From positions 10,652,501 to 10,716,500 of the forward strand of contig NW_023503608.1 in assembly GCF_014529535.1 (NCBI RefSeq): DNA of 64,000 bases, written 5' to 3'. Source of the DNA: Bradysia coprophila. Lineage: Eukaryota; Arthropoda; Insecta; Diptera; Sciaridae. How positions within the stretch are numbered: position 1 is the stretch's first letter; each line of letters starts with the position of its first letter. The notes under the pieces were generated by a model. The model was given only the letters and a program-made list of their open reading frames with translations, was not told where the DNA came from and made no database searches. The position numbers and the translations under genes were made by a program. Below, piece after piece: positions 10,519 through 25,023 of the stretch.

Positions 10519-13500
10519 TTTACGACCAGTTTCTGAACATTATTCTCGTTCGTTGCTAAACTTAAATTTCAACTTCTTGTTCACAGTTTAAAGTTTATCG
10601 CGATAATTGTAAAACCGCAACAGTGACAAATGTTTTGTGCAATAAATTAAGAGTAAAGTGTTAACTAAAGTTATTCAATTTGATTGTGGCCGTTGGATAA
10701 TAACAAATTTTGAGATTACTGACAATTATACCCATTGGATTCGATACAATTACACACAAGACGCAGAACGTGTTACTCACAGGTATGAGCTTATTTTGCA
10801 TTTAAATTTATTGTTAAGTTTTCGTTTTCATTCTGTGTCGGCAAAAGCGCTTTTTAAAGGACACGTCTGTCTATATACTTATCGTATCTACTATACGGCG
10901 AAACGTTTACCCGAACAAAATCCTTTTGATGGAAAATAAATGGAAGCGGGTGGGGTTTTTCGGTATATTTTATAGCATGTCATTGATCACACTCCCTACT
11001 CGTTCTTACGTGTGTCATTTTCGGAATTTAAACTAATAACCTCGGAGACTGTAGAGGAGAATGCTAAACAATTTTAGATATTCGAGATATTTGACTCTCT
11101 GTTTTTTTTTCTCGAATTTTTCCATTGTGTAGAGATATTTTCAGATGACGACTTAGATTCGATCTCTCAGTGGTTTCAAATTGCATAAATAATATTGAAA
11201 ACATTTCACATAGAACATTGACTACGTACACAGAATAGAGTTAGCTGGTGTTGTGAATGAAGAGGTCGTATACCCAAATGGATAAATCGTTTGAAAAATG
11301 ACGATACCATTAAATATTCTGATGAATTTGAATTTTAATGTCGGATTTCATTAAATTCATTAAATTTCCATTTTCCATTTTCATTACAAATTATGATGTC
11401 GTAGCATTTATCGCACTGAGGCTTTCATAACTTTTCTCTTCACGTCGAGTTATATATTATAATAAAACAGAACCGCATAACATTAACATTTTTTGCCATA
11501 AGCTTTTCAAAATGATAAGATAATATCGCTTGAGTGCAATCGCAACATACATTGTAGCTCACGTATTTTGCTGAAGAAACTGGAGATGCCATAGTCAGCA
11601 AATTGTGTTCAACAACCTTTGGCTAAATTTTCATTGAGTGAAAATAAAAACAAATTTTTTTTTGTAGTCAAGAACTATTGGTAGGTATGTTGTATGCAAC
11701 CATTACGTTCTATTTCTGCCATAAAATGTCTCGTTTCTTTTTTGTTATGTATTTGTTATTGTTTTATAACATTTCTGAGAAATATTTGGAATTTATTTGA
11801 ATTTTAAACTTGAAAAGTACTTTATCGTGATTCTGTTCAACTTCCCAAGATTAAGTGACATAATAGGCCAAAGGTTGAAATTTCTTCTAAACCATGACCA
11901 TGTACCTAAAAGAAGTTCTTTTTCCCAAATAAGATGCGAAAAAGATTTAAACTTGGTTTGCAGTATAAAGAATAAGTTTTTCTGTTACGTTAAAAGCGAT
12001 ATTGCGAAAACGTCGAACAAAATCAAAAAAATTTGGGACAAAGTGTCAATGGTGGAATTGACTCATTCGATTCATCACGCATCGTGATGACGCGTCTGGA
12101 AAAAACTTACAACCAAAGTACAAATTGCTATATGTAAGTTGCTAGTTTCTAGAACCACTAACAGCACAACAGGATGTTTAAACCGACCCTCGCCGGCCAG
12201 AAACAGTCAAAACTATTGGAAAACCTGGTTCGCATCATTTTGACGGAAGTCGCTTACCACTTGCAGCAGATCTTATCCAAGATCTTTTTACAGGCAGACA
12301 GGTCAGCTCTAAAAGCTGTCAGCCAGTTCCGCGAATAGGTGTCACTCCAAGCCTGCAGCTCGGGGTGAAAATGTACCACGTTTTAGGTCGTCTGTCCCGA
12401 AGGTGCATCTGCACCGTCAGTCGAAAAACCATTTTCATGATCCTCTGACATAAGGCTATTTTTAATATTTATTTTTTTGAGCCATTAACAGCAACAGTTG
12501 ACAACATATCGAAAAAATAAGAGACAAATCTTATCTAGAATTGAAAGACGAACCAAATGAGCTATAACTCAATGCCACCATTGACATCTTGTCCGAAAGT
12601 TTTTCGGAGATTTCGCTATATTGCTCTTCACAGTGCGGCCCAATTTCGCATAGATTTTTTACACTTCTTGGAAGTTCAGTTGGCCAAAATTTATAAACAA
12701 TAACCGGTGTCACACAAAACATATCGGTTCAAATCTATAGTTAGCTAGTACCCTCTCATATATCACAGAATAAAGGTCAAGTATTCTTCAACGCTTTTCA
12801 CAAAATTTTTCAGCAAAAAAAGTGATGCCCAATCATCACAACATGCAGCAACAAATGCAAAATATTCTTTGTATTCACTGCCTCTCGAACGTTGTCTCCG
12901 ATAAATCACCGAAATTCCTTTCCACTTCTCCGAACATTTTAATCAGCCAATATAAATATTTCAAGTGTCTCGTTTTTTTGATCTATTTGATTCGATCGTA
13001 ATCTTTAATGACCTTTCCACCCCCGAACAACAAAGACAAAGCATCCCTGGCAACAGATGATGTGTCAGTGTACGCCATTCAATTATTCTCGAAGGGAACG
13101 ACTTGTTATTTCAGATATCCATTTCAGATAGCACTATCGCATTGTAATAGAAAATTTTCGATTAAATTACCTACAACAATGGTACGATGAACATGCCGTT
13201 TAGTCACCCTAACATAATTTTCTCCCTCAGTACGTTGTATAATACACATTTTTCCGACATTCTCACGCACAATATATTGCAAAACACGTCCATCTCGGCC
13301 TCAATGATTGTTTTACATACTGTTGTTTGCCTTTTTCTTAAAACGTGAACCCAATACACTCCTTAAACTCTTAAGTATCAAGTTGATTTTGATGGAGCGT
13401 TAAACACCATGTGCTCGATTATGTCATGCGTTTTAAGTATATAAAGTGTATTTAAATAACCTTAAAGCAGAAAAGTGTGTGCACAGTTTACATGTTTCCT

Positions 13501-16500
13501 TCGCTTTGTTTCACGTTTTTTTCCTGCTTTGTACGACACAAGGAGGGATGAACTTTGATCGACTTTTCGGGACACATACATTCAGCTCAAGTCACACCTT
13601 GTACTTGTATATAACGGAAAAAAAATTCCCCAATATTAATTCCATGTTTTATGGGTGGATAAACGTACGCTTACGTAGTTATTTGTTTTGCCTTTTTTCG
13701 ATTTATACTTTTTTATTTGGTATATTTACGACAACGAATAGATGAAGTGCATGAATGACACTTGAGATGTTCAATTCATTGGTTGTTATAAATTCGCCTT
13801 TGTTTTGAATCACATACAATGGCAATTAGTTTCAGCAAACCGAATGAATTAACCGGAATATTGATCTGTCCCGGCACATGGGAATTTGTTCAAAGAATAA
13901 TAAAGTCCATTGAACGAAGCTACACGCACGTATTGCCAACAAACACATTAAAAGTTACTATATAGTGTTGCCTATAAAATGTATACTTCGACCACATTGG
14001 GGATGGCTGCATAAAACTGTCAATTATTTTTTTTTACATTGCTGATGAAGTTCCCTCTCAATCACCATGGTTAACATGAGCAATCACAGAAGTTGTGTTG
14101 TATATAGTTTGTTTCAGGAAGGCTTTTATAAATGGGAAAAAGGGTGAAAAAGTTTGTTTTGCATATTTTAATTTTGAGTTTCAATGAGAGGAAAACACTA
14201 ATTTTGTGGGTGTTCCTGTATTCAGAAGAGAGACTTTATATTGGATATTTTGTATATAAAACGTTACGTGTACTCTGCGTAATCTACCATTGCCATAATT
14301 AATGTTGGTTTGTTTGAGTAATATTTTCCGGATGTAGATCCCTTGTAATTATGAAAAATGATATTCGTAAAGAAGAATTATGTGAGATGTAAATGATTTC
14401 GATTGCTTAAGAAGGCAACGGCTGTCAGAAACACTGCCTTCATAATGTTTCGCTTTAAATATTTTCCCCAATTTTTACGATTATGGTAAACGATATTTAA
14501 GTAAATATTTTGCCCTTTTTTGTGTGACGCAAGTAATTCGCGGACGTGATAGTTACGTCTTTCATATATTCTTGAAAAAAGGTCCTGTTGTTAATTTTAA
14601 GTCTTAGAAAATAAATTTAATCGTCGACAGTGGATATAAATTACTCAGTTACCAGCCGGTGTCAGTGGCTTTGCGTTGCGCATGTCTCTACTCCGTAAAG
14701 AGGCTAAACTTCAAAAGATGTCAACTTCAGGTTTAACCTTTTACAGTTCGAGCCATGCTCATGCATATAGTACAGATACTCTTTACCGTAGCACAGACAT
14801 ATGCAAAGGAAAGTCTCTGATGTTGAGCCAACTAACACCTACTTCAGACCAATCCACCAACGCGTTCTTGCAAAATGTGAAATAATTTATTTTCCAAAAA
14901 CTGAAAACTGACCTTTTTGGAGCATTGCATATTGTTAGTAGCCAGGTCTATCTCAGCATTGTTCATCATTTCAGCATTCGAGTATATTAAAAGTAGAGAA
15001 AACATCTATATGAACTCCATTAAAAAGCGGCATACTCACACTCTTTGTTCGGCAGACGCCCATATATATAACAAATGCAGCCTTTCAAGTATCCACTAAT
15101 TAATCTTTTCTTCGTCTGAGCATTTTTATCTGTTATTATTTTCCCTTCTTTTACTAGACAGACCCCACTTGCGAACGGAAAATTTTAAATGGAAAAACAC
15201 ATCACCCTCCTGTTGATATGTTAGAATACCTAAAGGTAATTTACTTTACGTTTCTATGGTTTCGTGTGTTTTCAATTGCCATAATTTTCCGAACAACAAA
15301 TCCCAGCTCATAACAACAACAATTCATTTCGTATCGTTCACATATAATATTCCTCTGTGTATTCCGTTCGTACGCCAGTGTACACGTACACTGTTAATTT
15401 TATCGAAACATTTTCTCATCCCTTGCACAATGTAAAGCAAAACGCATTCGAATTACAATATTGATGCTGTGCATTGTCTGCTCCGTCTTGTTCGTTCGCA
15501 TATCTTCAATCGTATTGCCTGCAATGCAATTTACGTTATTGCTAAACAATATACTTCAAATAGTGCACTAAAATTTCGGCCACAATTTCAAGTTTCTAGT
15601 TTATTGAGTCGAACAGTAATATTTGTCAAGTGGTGGGGTATTAGTACAGAGTTGTTATTAACTTACAGAATTCTATTCTAAATAATATTCTATTATTAAC
15701 GAAATGGTAAGTAATGATGAATAAATTTACGAGACAATATGGACGACATTGTATTCGACGAATAAGGGAACTATTTACATATTTGAGTTGTTTGTTGGTT
15801 AGATATGAAATTTTTGTAATAATTTCCATTTGTAGAACAAAGCTTTTTCCAGAAGGAATGCAATTACAAATGTACAAAATGACTAGCAAATTTCGTTCCT
15901 TTAGTGAGTGGAGTTTGATGGAAACATTATCACATTACGGGTATAGCTATTATAATTTTTTATGCTTACAACCAATCTAAAACAACGTCGTATTTCGCTA
16001 CAAAACTCACTCCGTTTGGAAAGATATGGGAATTAATGCAGTGTCACGTTCGTAGCATTTTGTTAGTTCAATCTTATAGTACCAGAGAGGTAAATATATG
16101 TAAAAGTGGATTGAATGTTTGTTGACCTATTTAGGCCACAACGAGGATAGTAGTTAATCAGATGTTTTTATGTAAGTTCCATTTCCAGGAGAAGAAGAAA
16201 AAAAACTGTAATAGGAAGGGTTGGCTTTTCGTACTATGATCGGGAAAATATGTTTAAGAGATTGCAAATCTAATCGAAGATAGGGAAAAGGATTAAGGGG
16301 AGTGAAACGTACACAACATTTTCTCGTGTCACCGCTTAAACATTAATCTTCTTTACCGTATGGCTTAACTCTTTGTAGATTATTTTGAAATTTAGTGAAA
16401 TTCTTGGGTTGTAATTGATATAATCAGAATCATACTACTCGTATATTCAATACGATGGAATGGCGTACTCCCTCTCACTTGACATTTAAACAGCTGCGCT

Positions 16501-19500
16501 TTTATCCTTTAAATTTTCATATTTCTGTCAATTCACTCCATAAGTGTGCTTCAAATTTGAATAAATCTCTCGCATTCAAATACGTATCAGATCTGAAAAT
16601 AGTGCCAACATTATGCTAACATCGTAAGCTGTTCCACATTCTATTGATTGTGTGTTTCTTTAAATTTTTTGTAACTTATACGATTAAACAGATTAAACAC
16701 TGAGCTTATACGGGATGGATACATGATCCATATATAAATTTAAACAATTCGAAAATATTATCTGTTGTTTTCGCAAATCCTGCCCTTTAAATATTTCATT
16801 TTCTATATGCTTCCTTGTCATGAATGAGTTATAATTTTACCGACCGAATTTAAGCTTGAGTTCGGATTGAGGTAAACGGAAGTACACGTTTCAGAGTTAT
16901 TGTTTTGATACGTGAGTTTATTTATGCAACATTTATGTATTTCGAATGGAAGTATATATGTTTTCGCCCATAGGTATATGTGTTACCTCATTTCATTTTT
17001 TTTTTTTTGAATCATAACAGGAAATGTTATTCATAAATATAAAACTTAAATTAAGATTCTTCCTGTCATCCGAACAAAACTTATCCCGGGTATACGAAAA
17101 GAATAGTATTGGGATTGTATTGACATGGTTCTATATTAGTTTTACGACACATCATCGATTGACGTTAGCGTCAAATTTGTCAATAACTTTCTCAGTTATC
17201 CGAGAAGCTACAGACAATTTCGTTTATGCAGGGATGATACCGTTGATGCCGTATTTTGCTTATTCAATTTCAATGACATTCACTCTCTGTGTGTGTATAC
17301 GGAATAGCATAATATATATCTGGCTTATAGCAAAGTAGATTGTGGTTTTTTGTGAACAAAAGGTGATCAAAATACCAATTCAAATTGAATAGAGAAAATG
17401 ATTTGCTCGAACATAATTGAATTCGATGTACCATAAAATGCAATGGATAATAAACGTTCAGTTCATGAATACAAGTGTGTATAGATGTGTGTAATGTACT
17501 GACTACTGAATAGAGAGTAGCTAATACTTTTTGAAATTTTTAATTTGATTGAAATTTAAATTACACTCAGTCCTATAATTTACTACCAAGTAATTATGTA
17601 TTAATTATGTAGATTAGTCTGTGTGGAATCCATGCTAGCCGTACGCTCAACACAAAAATTATTTCGATTACATGCATTGTGTTCATTGACACCTTTAAGT
17701 TTTAAAAGCGATTACATTATTCGATATGTATCCATAGTTTTGAACTGGTCTGCGACCATTCATACATACATCAATATAAATTCATGATTATATCTGTTGC
17801 TTTAACTTTTTTGTTTTCGAAATTAAAAAAAAAAACGCTATCGCTGTGTCGCACTTTTTAACTATTAATCAATTGTTGACCACATTGGTCGGTATGTTAA
17901 ATTATACGTATACCGTCAAGTGTTTAATATATATGAGACATTGTCTTCAGGCGAGAAAAGTATCCGAAAACTTTACCTATTTACCACTTCCACCGTTCTC
18001 AAATTGGATGAGTTTAAAACCCATTCAGTACATTATCAGCAATGAAAAATTGATTCAAAATCGCAATTGAATTCTTTATGTAGTATGACTGTCGGCGAAT
18101 TCGTATTGAATGTCTTTCATTTTAAACTTGTTTAATATCTCAGCATAGCCCATTTTCCCCCTTTTTTTTCTTACCCATATTGTCAAAATAAAAATAAATC
18201 GGAAAGAAAAATGAAATAAAATGAAAACCAGAAAACAGAAATCGACATATAAAAGCAAATATTTCCGACTGATATTTTAGCCGTATATATACACACAGAG
18301 AGTATATATTCTGTTTACGTATATCTATCTATCCATAATGGTACTTATACTTGCGTATACATAACTTTTGCTGGGCTCAACTGGAGTGATGAACTGTGGG
18401 TGGAATTTATCAAGGCAATGGTTAGGTCTATGTTAATATACGTATTCATATTTCCACCAGAACATAATATACCGGCTAAGAGTGATGTTTATGGGTACAT
18501 AATATAAAAGCGATAGAATTTCGATGACTTCTTCGCCGAGAAAGGCATTTACATTCTATATTGTGCGGTGTGGAATTTTCGGTGATATACAATAACCCAT
18601 GCAGTTACGAATGGACGTTCTATTTATGGTTTTACTATATATGGATTCTATACAGGCCTAATACATACCCAGCTATAATTTAGCATCGACAGAATGGCAA
18701 TATTCTGATAGCAACACAATTGTGATGTTTAATGACATTTTAAATTGTTCTAATTTATATAAATCAAAATGCAGAATGATGACAATAAATCTAAGTAGAT
18801 GCCATACGTATAATTGTTCGTGGTTACAATTCAATTACGTATTTTACACACTTTTGAACAATTAAAATTTCTAAGATGCTTTCTGCGGTATATATAGTAA
18901 GAAAATAAATCCCATCAACATTAATTACTAATTGCTTGGTACACTTAAAACTGTGGATGGTGTAATGACAGCATTTTGAATTTTAATGTTTCAATTCGTA
19001 ACTTTCTTCTTAATGATCCTTTTATGCTAACTCACTCATTTCTAAGAATATGGGGAAAGAATTATAAAAACGACGAGTGCCTACCAAAGTGACACTACAC
19101 CTCTTTCTTAGTCCTAATTTAATTATGGAAAATATTGACGATGATATTTTTATCTCGTCACATCGAGCTTTAGGTAGATTAGTTATTCAGTTAGTTTGAG
19201 TAGTTAAATCGAAAGTCTTGGTGCCTCTGCGGGTCATGTTGTACAAGCGAAGGATTATCTACATTCTACATGATCGGTGCTGCTGGCTAAAGGCTCCAGA
19301 TAACATTATGTCCTATGCACGTCCCTAGCTCTTGTTGGCTCAGGAAAATTGGTTAGAAAATAGTCTGCTGATGCAATGTCTAATAAGGACAAACGAGAGT
19401 CATGTGTTGGACCGATAGTGTGTATATGTTTGTTGAGGTTGGTTCAACTCGGGCTGTGTTAGTTACAATCATAGAAAAGTGCAAATAAACACAATCTCCG

Positions 19501-19754
19501 TAATGTGATTTTGCTTAATAAACAAAGACCTAGAACGTTCTATTTTGTGATTTAGTTCTTCATATGTTATATATATTACACACCTGTCACAAAGAAGTCG
19601 AGGCTTGCCGAGACTGATAGTGACAAGTGTGTACTCTATTTTATCACAAAAGCGAAAACTAGACAACAACATAGACCTGAAGTGTAATTTTTGAATTATT
19701 CTTCTAGTTAAGTAAGTTTGACATCCGAACACCGCGCGTATGTGATAAAGTCAA

Positions 19755-19872
19755 GTAAACAACTAGTCGATGAAATGAAATTCTCATACATTTTTCTACG
19801 AAAACTGAAAGTTTTAACAGATGACATATACATTTTGTGTCAAAATTTCATTTCACACCGACTGGTTGTATA
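19755..19872. mobile_element. Short inverted-repeat element (MITE candidate)
   Basis: The left end (AACTAGTCGATGAAATGAAATT, from about 19761) is matched in inverted orientation by the right end around 19844-19868 (AATTTCATTTCACACCGAC), with a few differences. The centre is about 60 bp. The target duplication is unclear. No coding sequence is present. Confidence 0.45.
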
Positions 19873-22800
19873 CATGGCCTTTAGCCGGAATATATAGACC
19901 ACAAATAACACACAAAACAAAGAATTCAGTCGGTTTACATATTTCTAAGAGTGTAATGCGATAATGATCGATAATTGGTGGAGTGAAATATGTTTCAGAG
20001 CATACAGGTTTTCAATATTTACGACATTAAAAAACTACGAGTCTGACCAAGCTAATTTTTAACTAAATAGTGCAGAAGATGTCCTGACACTTGACACTTT
20101 TGTGTAATTTACGAATAGTGAAATGAAAAAGTTACAAAAAAATCATTGCTAATACGTTCAGTTCACATGTTACATCAACAAATTGAACTAATGTTTTAAT
20201 TAGCTAAACTTTGTTTTCTATTTATCTTTGACTTAATTCACAAACATTTATTTTTGTCCGAAAAGAATACTCCAAGCGTTGTATGGCTAACATGTTTTCA
20301 TCATCTCAGTTATCTCCATTTTAGAGCACGAAGTAGCTAATATGTCGATAGTATTGTAGACACATTTTATGTATATAATACAGTGTATGGTAGCACAGAA
20401 TTTCGTTCGTTATCATTCTCTTGTAGGTTTACATGTTTATTTAAAGAAAATGGTTTTATTTGTAAAACGAATCAACAAAACCGAAACTTTCTGATTATCA
20501 AAGTCAGACAGGAAAAGTCAATTAGTTTCATTATGAATAGCACTTGAATAATGTGAAGATTAAAGACATGGTGGCTGGTTTGTTGTTACATTTTTGTAGA
20601 GGCTCGGAAAAGTGACATCAGCTACTTCTAGATGTTTTAATTAACATATAGATTGATTCTGTTCAGATTTCTAATCATTGTTTCGAGTTCCGATTTTCTG
20701 ATTTACTAAGAAACTCGAAATCAGATAAGACGATGGAAGTTTTTCTCTTTCTGAATTCCGTACACCGGAAAAGTTGTTTTCGAATAAAGATACGTTTTTG
20801 TGTCTACGTATTTAAGCCTAAGTATGCACAGTAGCATAAACAACCAGCCCCCGGATGTTATGCGGGTAGTGTATATAAGTAAAATGTAACATTAATGCTA
20901 TATATGTATTTATATGAACATTGTACGTGGTGGATGATTTTGAAAGACAGGATATTTGGGGTGGAAGAGGTTGGAGTGGAGAGATAGACGATATATTTTA
21001 TGTAGCAGTACAAGTATGAAATTCATTCAAAAGGTTCAAGTATCTGTCTCAATTTGATTTACCTACATTGTTTATTTTTAAACGTTTTTTTTTTCGTCTT
21101 CTCTTGAATTTATATGTCAATTTGTTACCTAGCACAGCTAAGACGCATCCAAAGCATAATTGCAATAAAGAAAATACTTGAGCTCCATAAAGAATGTATA
21201 TTCAAGCACTGCTACGTATCTGGATTATTCGAAAATTTTATGAATAATAATTCAAAATTGATGATTAGCGTATAATGTGGTAATTGTTGGATGTAAGGAC
21301 GGAACAAGTTGACTTGATTTTTCGTTTTAAAATTCGCTTTTGTTGCCGTTGAATGCCTTCAATCTTCATTACCTCTCGTGTATTTCTTTCCGTTGTGATT
21401 GTCAAATTAATAGCGTTGAACAATTTCGATGGAATTTAATATTATAGGAGGCTGCTGTGTTGCTGCGAAGGGACGATTTTATGGTTTGCTTAAGGTGATA
21501 TTCTACCTAATTATTTTAAAGATAAACTAAAAACGAAGAGTATGTTGAAAGTCTTTAAAACGATATGAGAAGGGACTTGGTGTAGTATTGGATGCTAAAA
21601 TTGCTATGTAATGATTACATAACCCAAGTAGCTGAGAAATTGGAACGCTTTTTTGGGCTCGGTATCGGTAACACCTTTACAAATTGCAAATTCTTCCAGA
21701 TGAGATACTTTCGTTATATAATATTTAAATGTAAATTTTATACGCCGTTTAATGAAAAAGGGTATGACGATTAAAACAATTTCCAACAGGACTTTTTCTA
21801 CCATTATCGAAAAAAGAGTAGAACCGCGCACTTTTTTTTTGTGGAACCTTGCAGAAAATCGATAAATCGAAAATATACTAAATTCCCTGATACGAAACGG
21901 TAAAACGAATTTCATTAGACTAATAAAAAAGTCATTTTAACGAATTCAATTAATTATTCAAATTGAAAAGAAAAATGAAGTGAATAAAAAATGAACACCG
22001 AATAGAAATCGCCATCCATTTTTATAATAATTCCATGATTTCATGATTCCATGAATGATTGAAGAGTAATTATGATGAAATGAGAAAGCGACAAGGGGGA
22101 GAAGTCATGGTAATGGATGTTATATTAACATAAAAAATTACTTGTGGTGTACCCGTTTATGACGGCATTTTTGTTATTTGTTTCGAAAAAAAGGGAACAC
22201 AAAAACGAAAGATAGAAATATTTAACATGGCTTTTAGTCGGCGTAAGGTGTATAGGGTGGCGTAGGTTGTTTAGATTCCATTTTATTACAATTTATTCGT
22301 CTTTTTTTGGTTAAATTAATTTTAGTCCTACCATAAATTCATTAGTGTCTAAGAATTTTTACTTTATTCCGTGGTATAATTTCAACCTTCATACCAACAA
22401 TTAGAGGATTGTATAAATATGTGAATGATATTACAACTCCACCAACATTTCTAATGAATGAAATTAAATAGTCGCTGTTGGGAACAGTGCAAGTGATGTT
22501 TCTCTAAGCTAAATCCTGACCACTTATAATTTAATTACTCCATCATGGGAAATAAACAGAGAACACAATAAAAAACAACAACAACAACAACCACCACATA
22601 AAAAAAATCAAAGTAAACTGCACTCATTAGCATATTTTTCATGATGTACACATCGCGAACTGAAATGCATCGCTCTGACCAGTCATAATTCCCTTTATGA
22701 ACAAAGAAATTCATAATCGGTTCACAGACATTGTTGTTCACTCTACTGAACGTTGTTCATGCACTTATTACATAAACAATTATGGACAACGCAACCAATC

Positions 22801-25005
22801 ATATCAATTTATTGTTATATCTGTGTACTAGCCGTACTAGTGTAGATGTTGGTACACATTTTTATTATTTTGGTTTTTTTTTTCGTTTTGCATAACATTT
22901 CGTTTTCTCTGCTTTTGTTGTTGCTGTTTATCATGCCCCACGGTATTAAAATAGAAAAATTGATGATAGGGGAATGGACGAAATGTTCAATGTTTAAAAC
23001 AAGAAACTATGTTGCTTGTAGTTTGAAAAATTGGCTAAAAATTGGTGATAGTATAGAAGGAAGAAAGCAAAGTTCAAACCTTTCATCGGTTATCGACGAA
23101 GACAAGCTGAGAGCTTTGGCTAGTATCCTCGTCCTTTTTCATACGGCAAAGAGCAAAATGTTTGTTTAAGCAAACGACATGAAAGATTTTGTGTCAAACA
23201 CTAGTCATAATGTCCTAAACAGAAGAACAGACAGATTTAATCAATTTACGTGATACGCTAACCGGTGCGCCGTTTCTAAAAACAAAAATATTTTTTCTTA
23301 CGAAAGTCTACGAAAATAGTATCGATCCCGAGTGAACGCCTGTGGCGATGACAAATGTAAGCATTTTTAGTTTCTGAAATTTTCAATAAAGAGATTACAA
23401 ATTCTGTTTACATTCGATGATTGTTTTCATCAAATATTTTTATTGTTATCTACGTCTTCTACAGCCCGAATTTCAGTTGCTTTAAGAATTTATTTATTAC
23501 CATTTCATTTCAAGAAACATTTTTCGTATTACAGGTATGTACCCAAAATAGATGCTGATGCAAGTAATAAGTCAATCAGTTCAATAATTTCACATAAAAT
23601 TAGTCACTCATTACAGAATGAAAAAAAAAGAAACATTTTCTACTTAGGTACACACTACATTTCCAACCGTTTTGTGTTTCGGTGTTTACGTTCGATTGAG
23701 CAATGAATACATTTTGAAATTTCCGTATTAAACATTAGATTTTTCTTCCACTTGCATTTAAGTAAAGATAAGTGGCTGTTACACAGCTGAGAAACTGTGA
23801 AGCTATTCCATTTCGTAAAGTGTAATATTTCATTCCGCATCTTAACCAATTTATTATGATTGGTCACAATACATTCCTTTATTGAATGTATCAAACAGAT
23901 ATTTTTCTATATATATATTTCAAACAGCATTATCGTACATCATACTCCGAGTGATGTACAGTACATTGCAAAAAAAAATGAGTTTGTGTTGAAACTGATA
24001 ATAATTGCTGTTCAGTTCAACAAAGACATGATTTTACACATCTCAAACATTCATTGTGAATTAGAAAAATTATATTACTTCCGCTTGGTGGTTGCTTGCC
24101 TTTAAAAATCTGATTTTTTTTTAGTAAAATTTACGACTACTTTGGTATGACTCAATGTTTACCAGAGCTGATAGCTGGTATTCATTCTCAAAGTAAATCA
24201 AGGTAGATTTTCCAATGAATAACATAATTATGCTATGCATTTTGTTTCGATAATGAGCTCTTCAATCATTGTACGTCTGCTTTTAATGTGAAATACCTTG
24301 CACTTAAGGGAGGAGGGAGGTGAAAACATGAAACAAGCTTAAAATCGTACAGCATAGCATTTTACATAGTGTACATTATATATATATGTGCTTAGTGTCA
24401 TACGAAAACTTTTTCGATACGATCCATAGTAATTTCTGCTTGATGGATCTGATGTGACATTTTGGAAAATTGATTTTCATCTTCACTGAATTTATTTCGA
24501 ATTCCTCCTCTTTTAATTATGTATTTTACCTGGTACTGCAATATTGTGCTGTCTGAAATAGAAATAAAATAGCTGATGTAAAGATGTTTGCTTGTTTATT
24601 CATGTGTAAGCGAGAATTAATTAATTAAGTTTCGGTTTGTCGACCCACACAAGCCGGGTGAATCCGCTTCATGAATGTCGAATGGAAAATATGAAATAGC
24701 GAGACTGTGGTAACTATATCCGAAAAATTTAAGTTGCATGAAAAGTTCTGTCGGTTTTTTTTTATGTATGGGAACACGGTTTGTTGATTAGGATCCTAGA
24801 ATAAAAGTTCTACATCCACGTTTTTGTTACCATCTGTAACTACTTCGAAAAGAAGTGTATTTTGGGATTACATTGGTTTATGAAGGGGATCAGGGCAACA
24901 CTCTCTTGTATATACGTTCACTCTTACTCAAGCTCTAACTAGTCCAAGCAACAGACTTTTCTAATATTAAATGGTCGAATAAACGAATATATTTTTCTCT
25001 TTCAG

Positions 25006-25023
25006 GTCTTATGCCGTGAGACA
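25006..25023 (+). promoter_or_regulatory. Minimal uORF just ahead of the plexin start codon
   Basis: An acceptor CAG ends at 25005. The leader then reads GTCTT, ATGCCGTGA (25011-25019), GACA and the plexin ATG at 25024. The upstream ATG opens a two-codon frame that ends four bases before the true start. Such short uORFs can lower initiation at the main start or make it depend on reinitiation or leaky scanning. The acceptor also shows that at least one upstream 5' UTR exon exists. Confidence 0.6.

Larger units (their letters stand above)
6955..25005. other. 18-kb stretch with no recognisable gene
   Basis: No frame here shows family motifs. An AATAAA at 7096-7101 is a likely poly(A) signal for the RABAC1-like gene. 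Repeats related to one another lie at 7240-7520 and 8537-8960. From about 9 to 25 kb the sequence is AT-rich and irregular. The plexin coding start lies in an exon whose acceptor is at 25004-25005, so its 5' UTR exon(s) and promoter must lie upstream, probably within this stretch. One candidate is a segment ending at a strong donor (CAG then GTATGAG) at 10780/10781, but this is a guess. Confidence 0.5.

Noticed and set aside
17024..17338. 104-codon plus-strand open frame with hydrophobic segments
   Set aside because: It follows a polypyrimidine-like tract but has no family motif. Hydrophobic frames are common by chance in AT-rich DNA.
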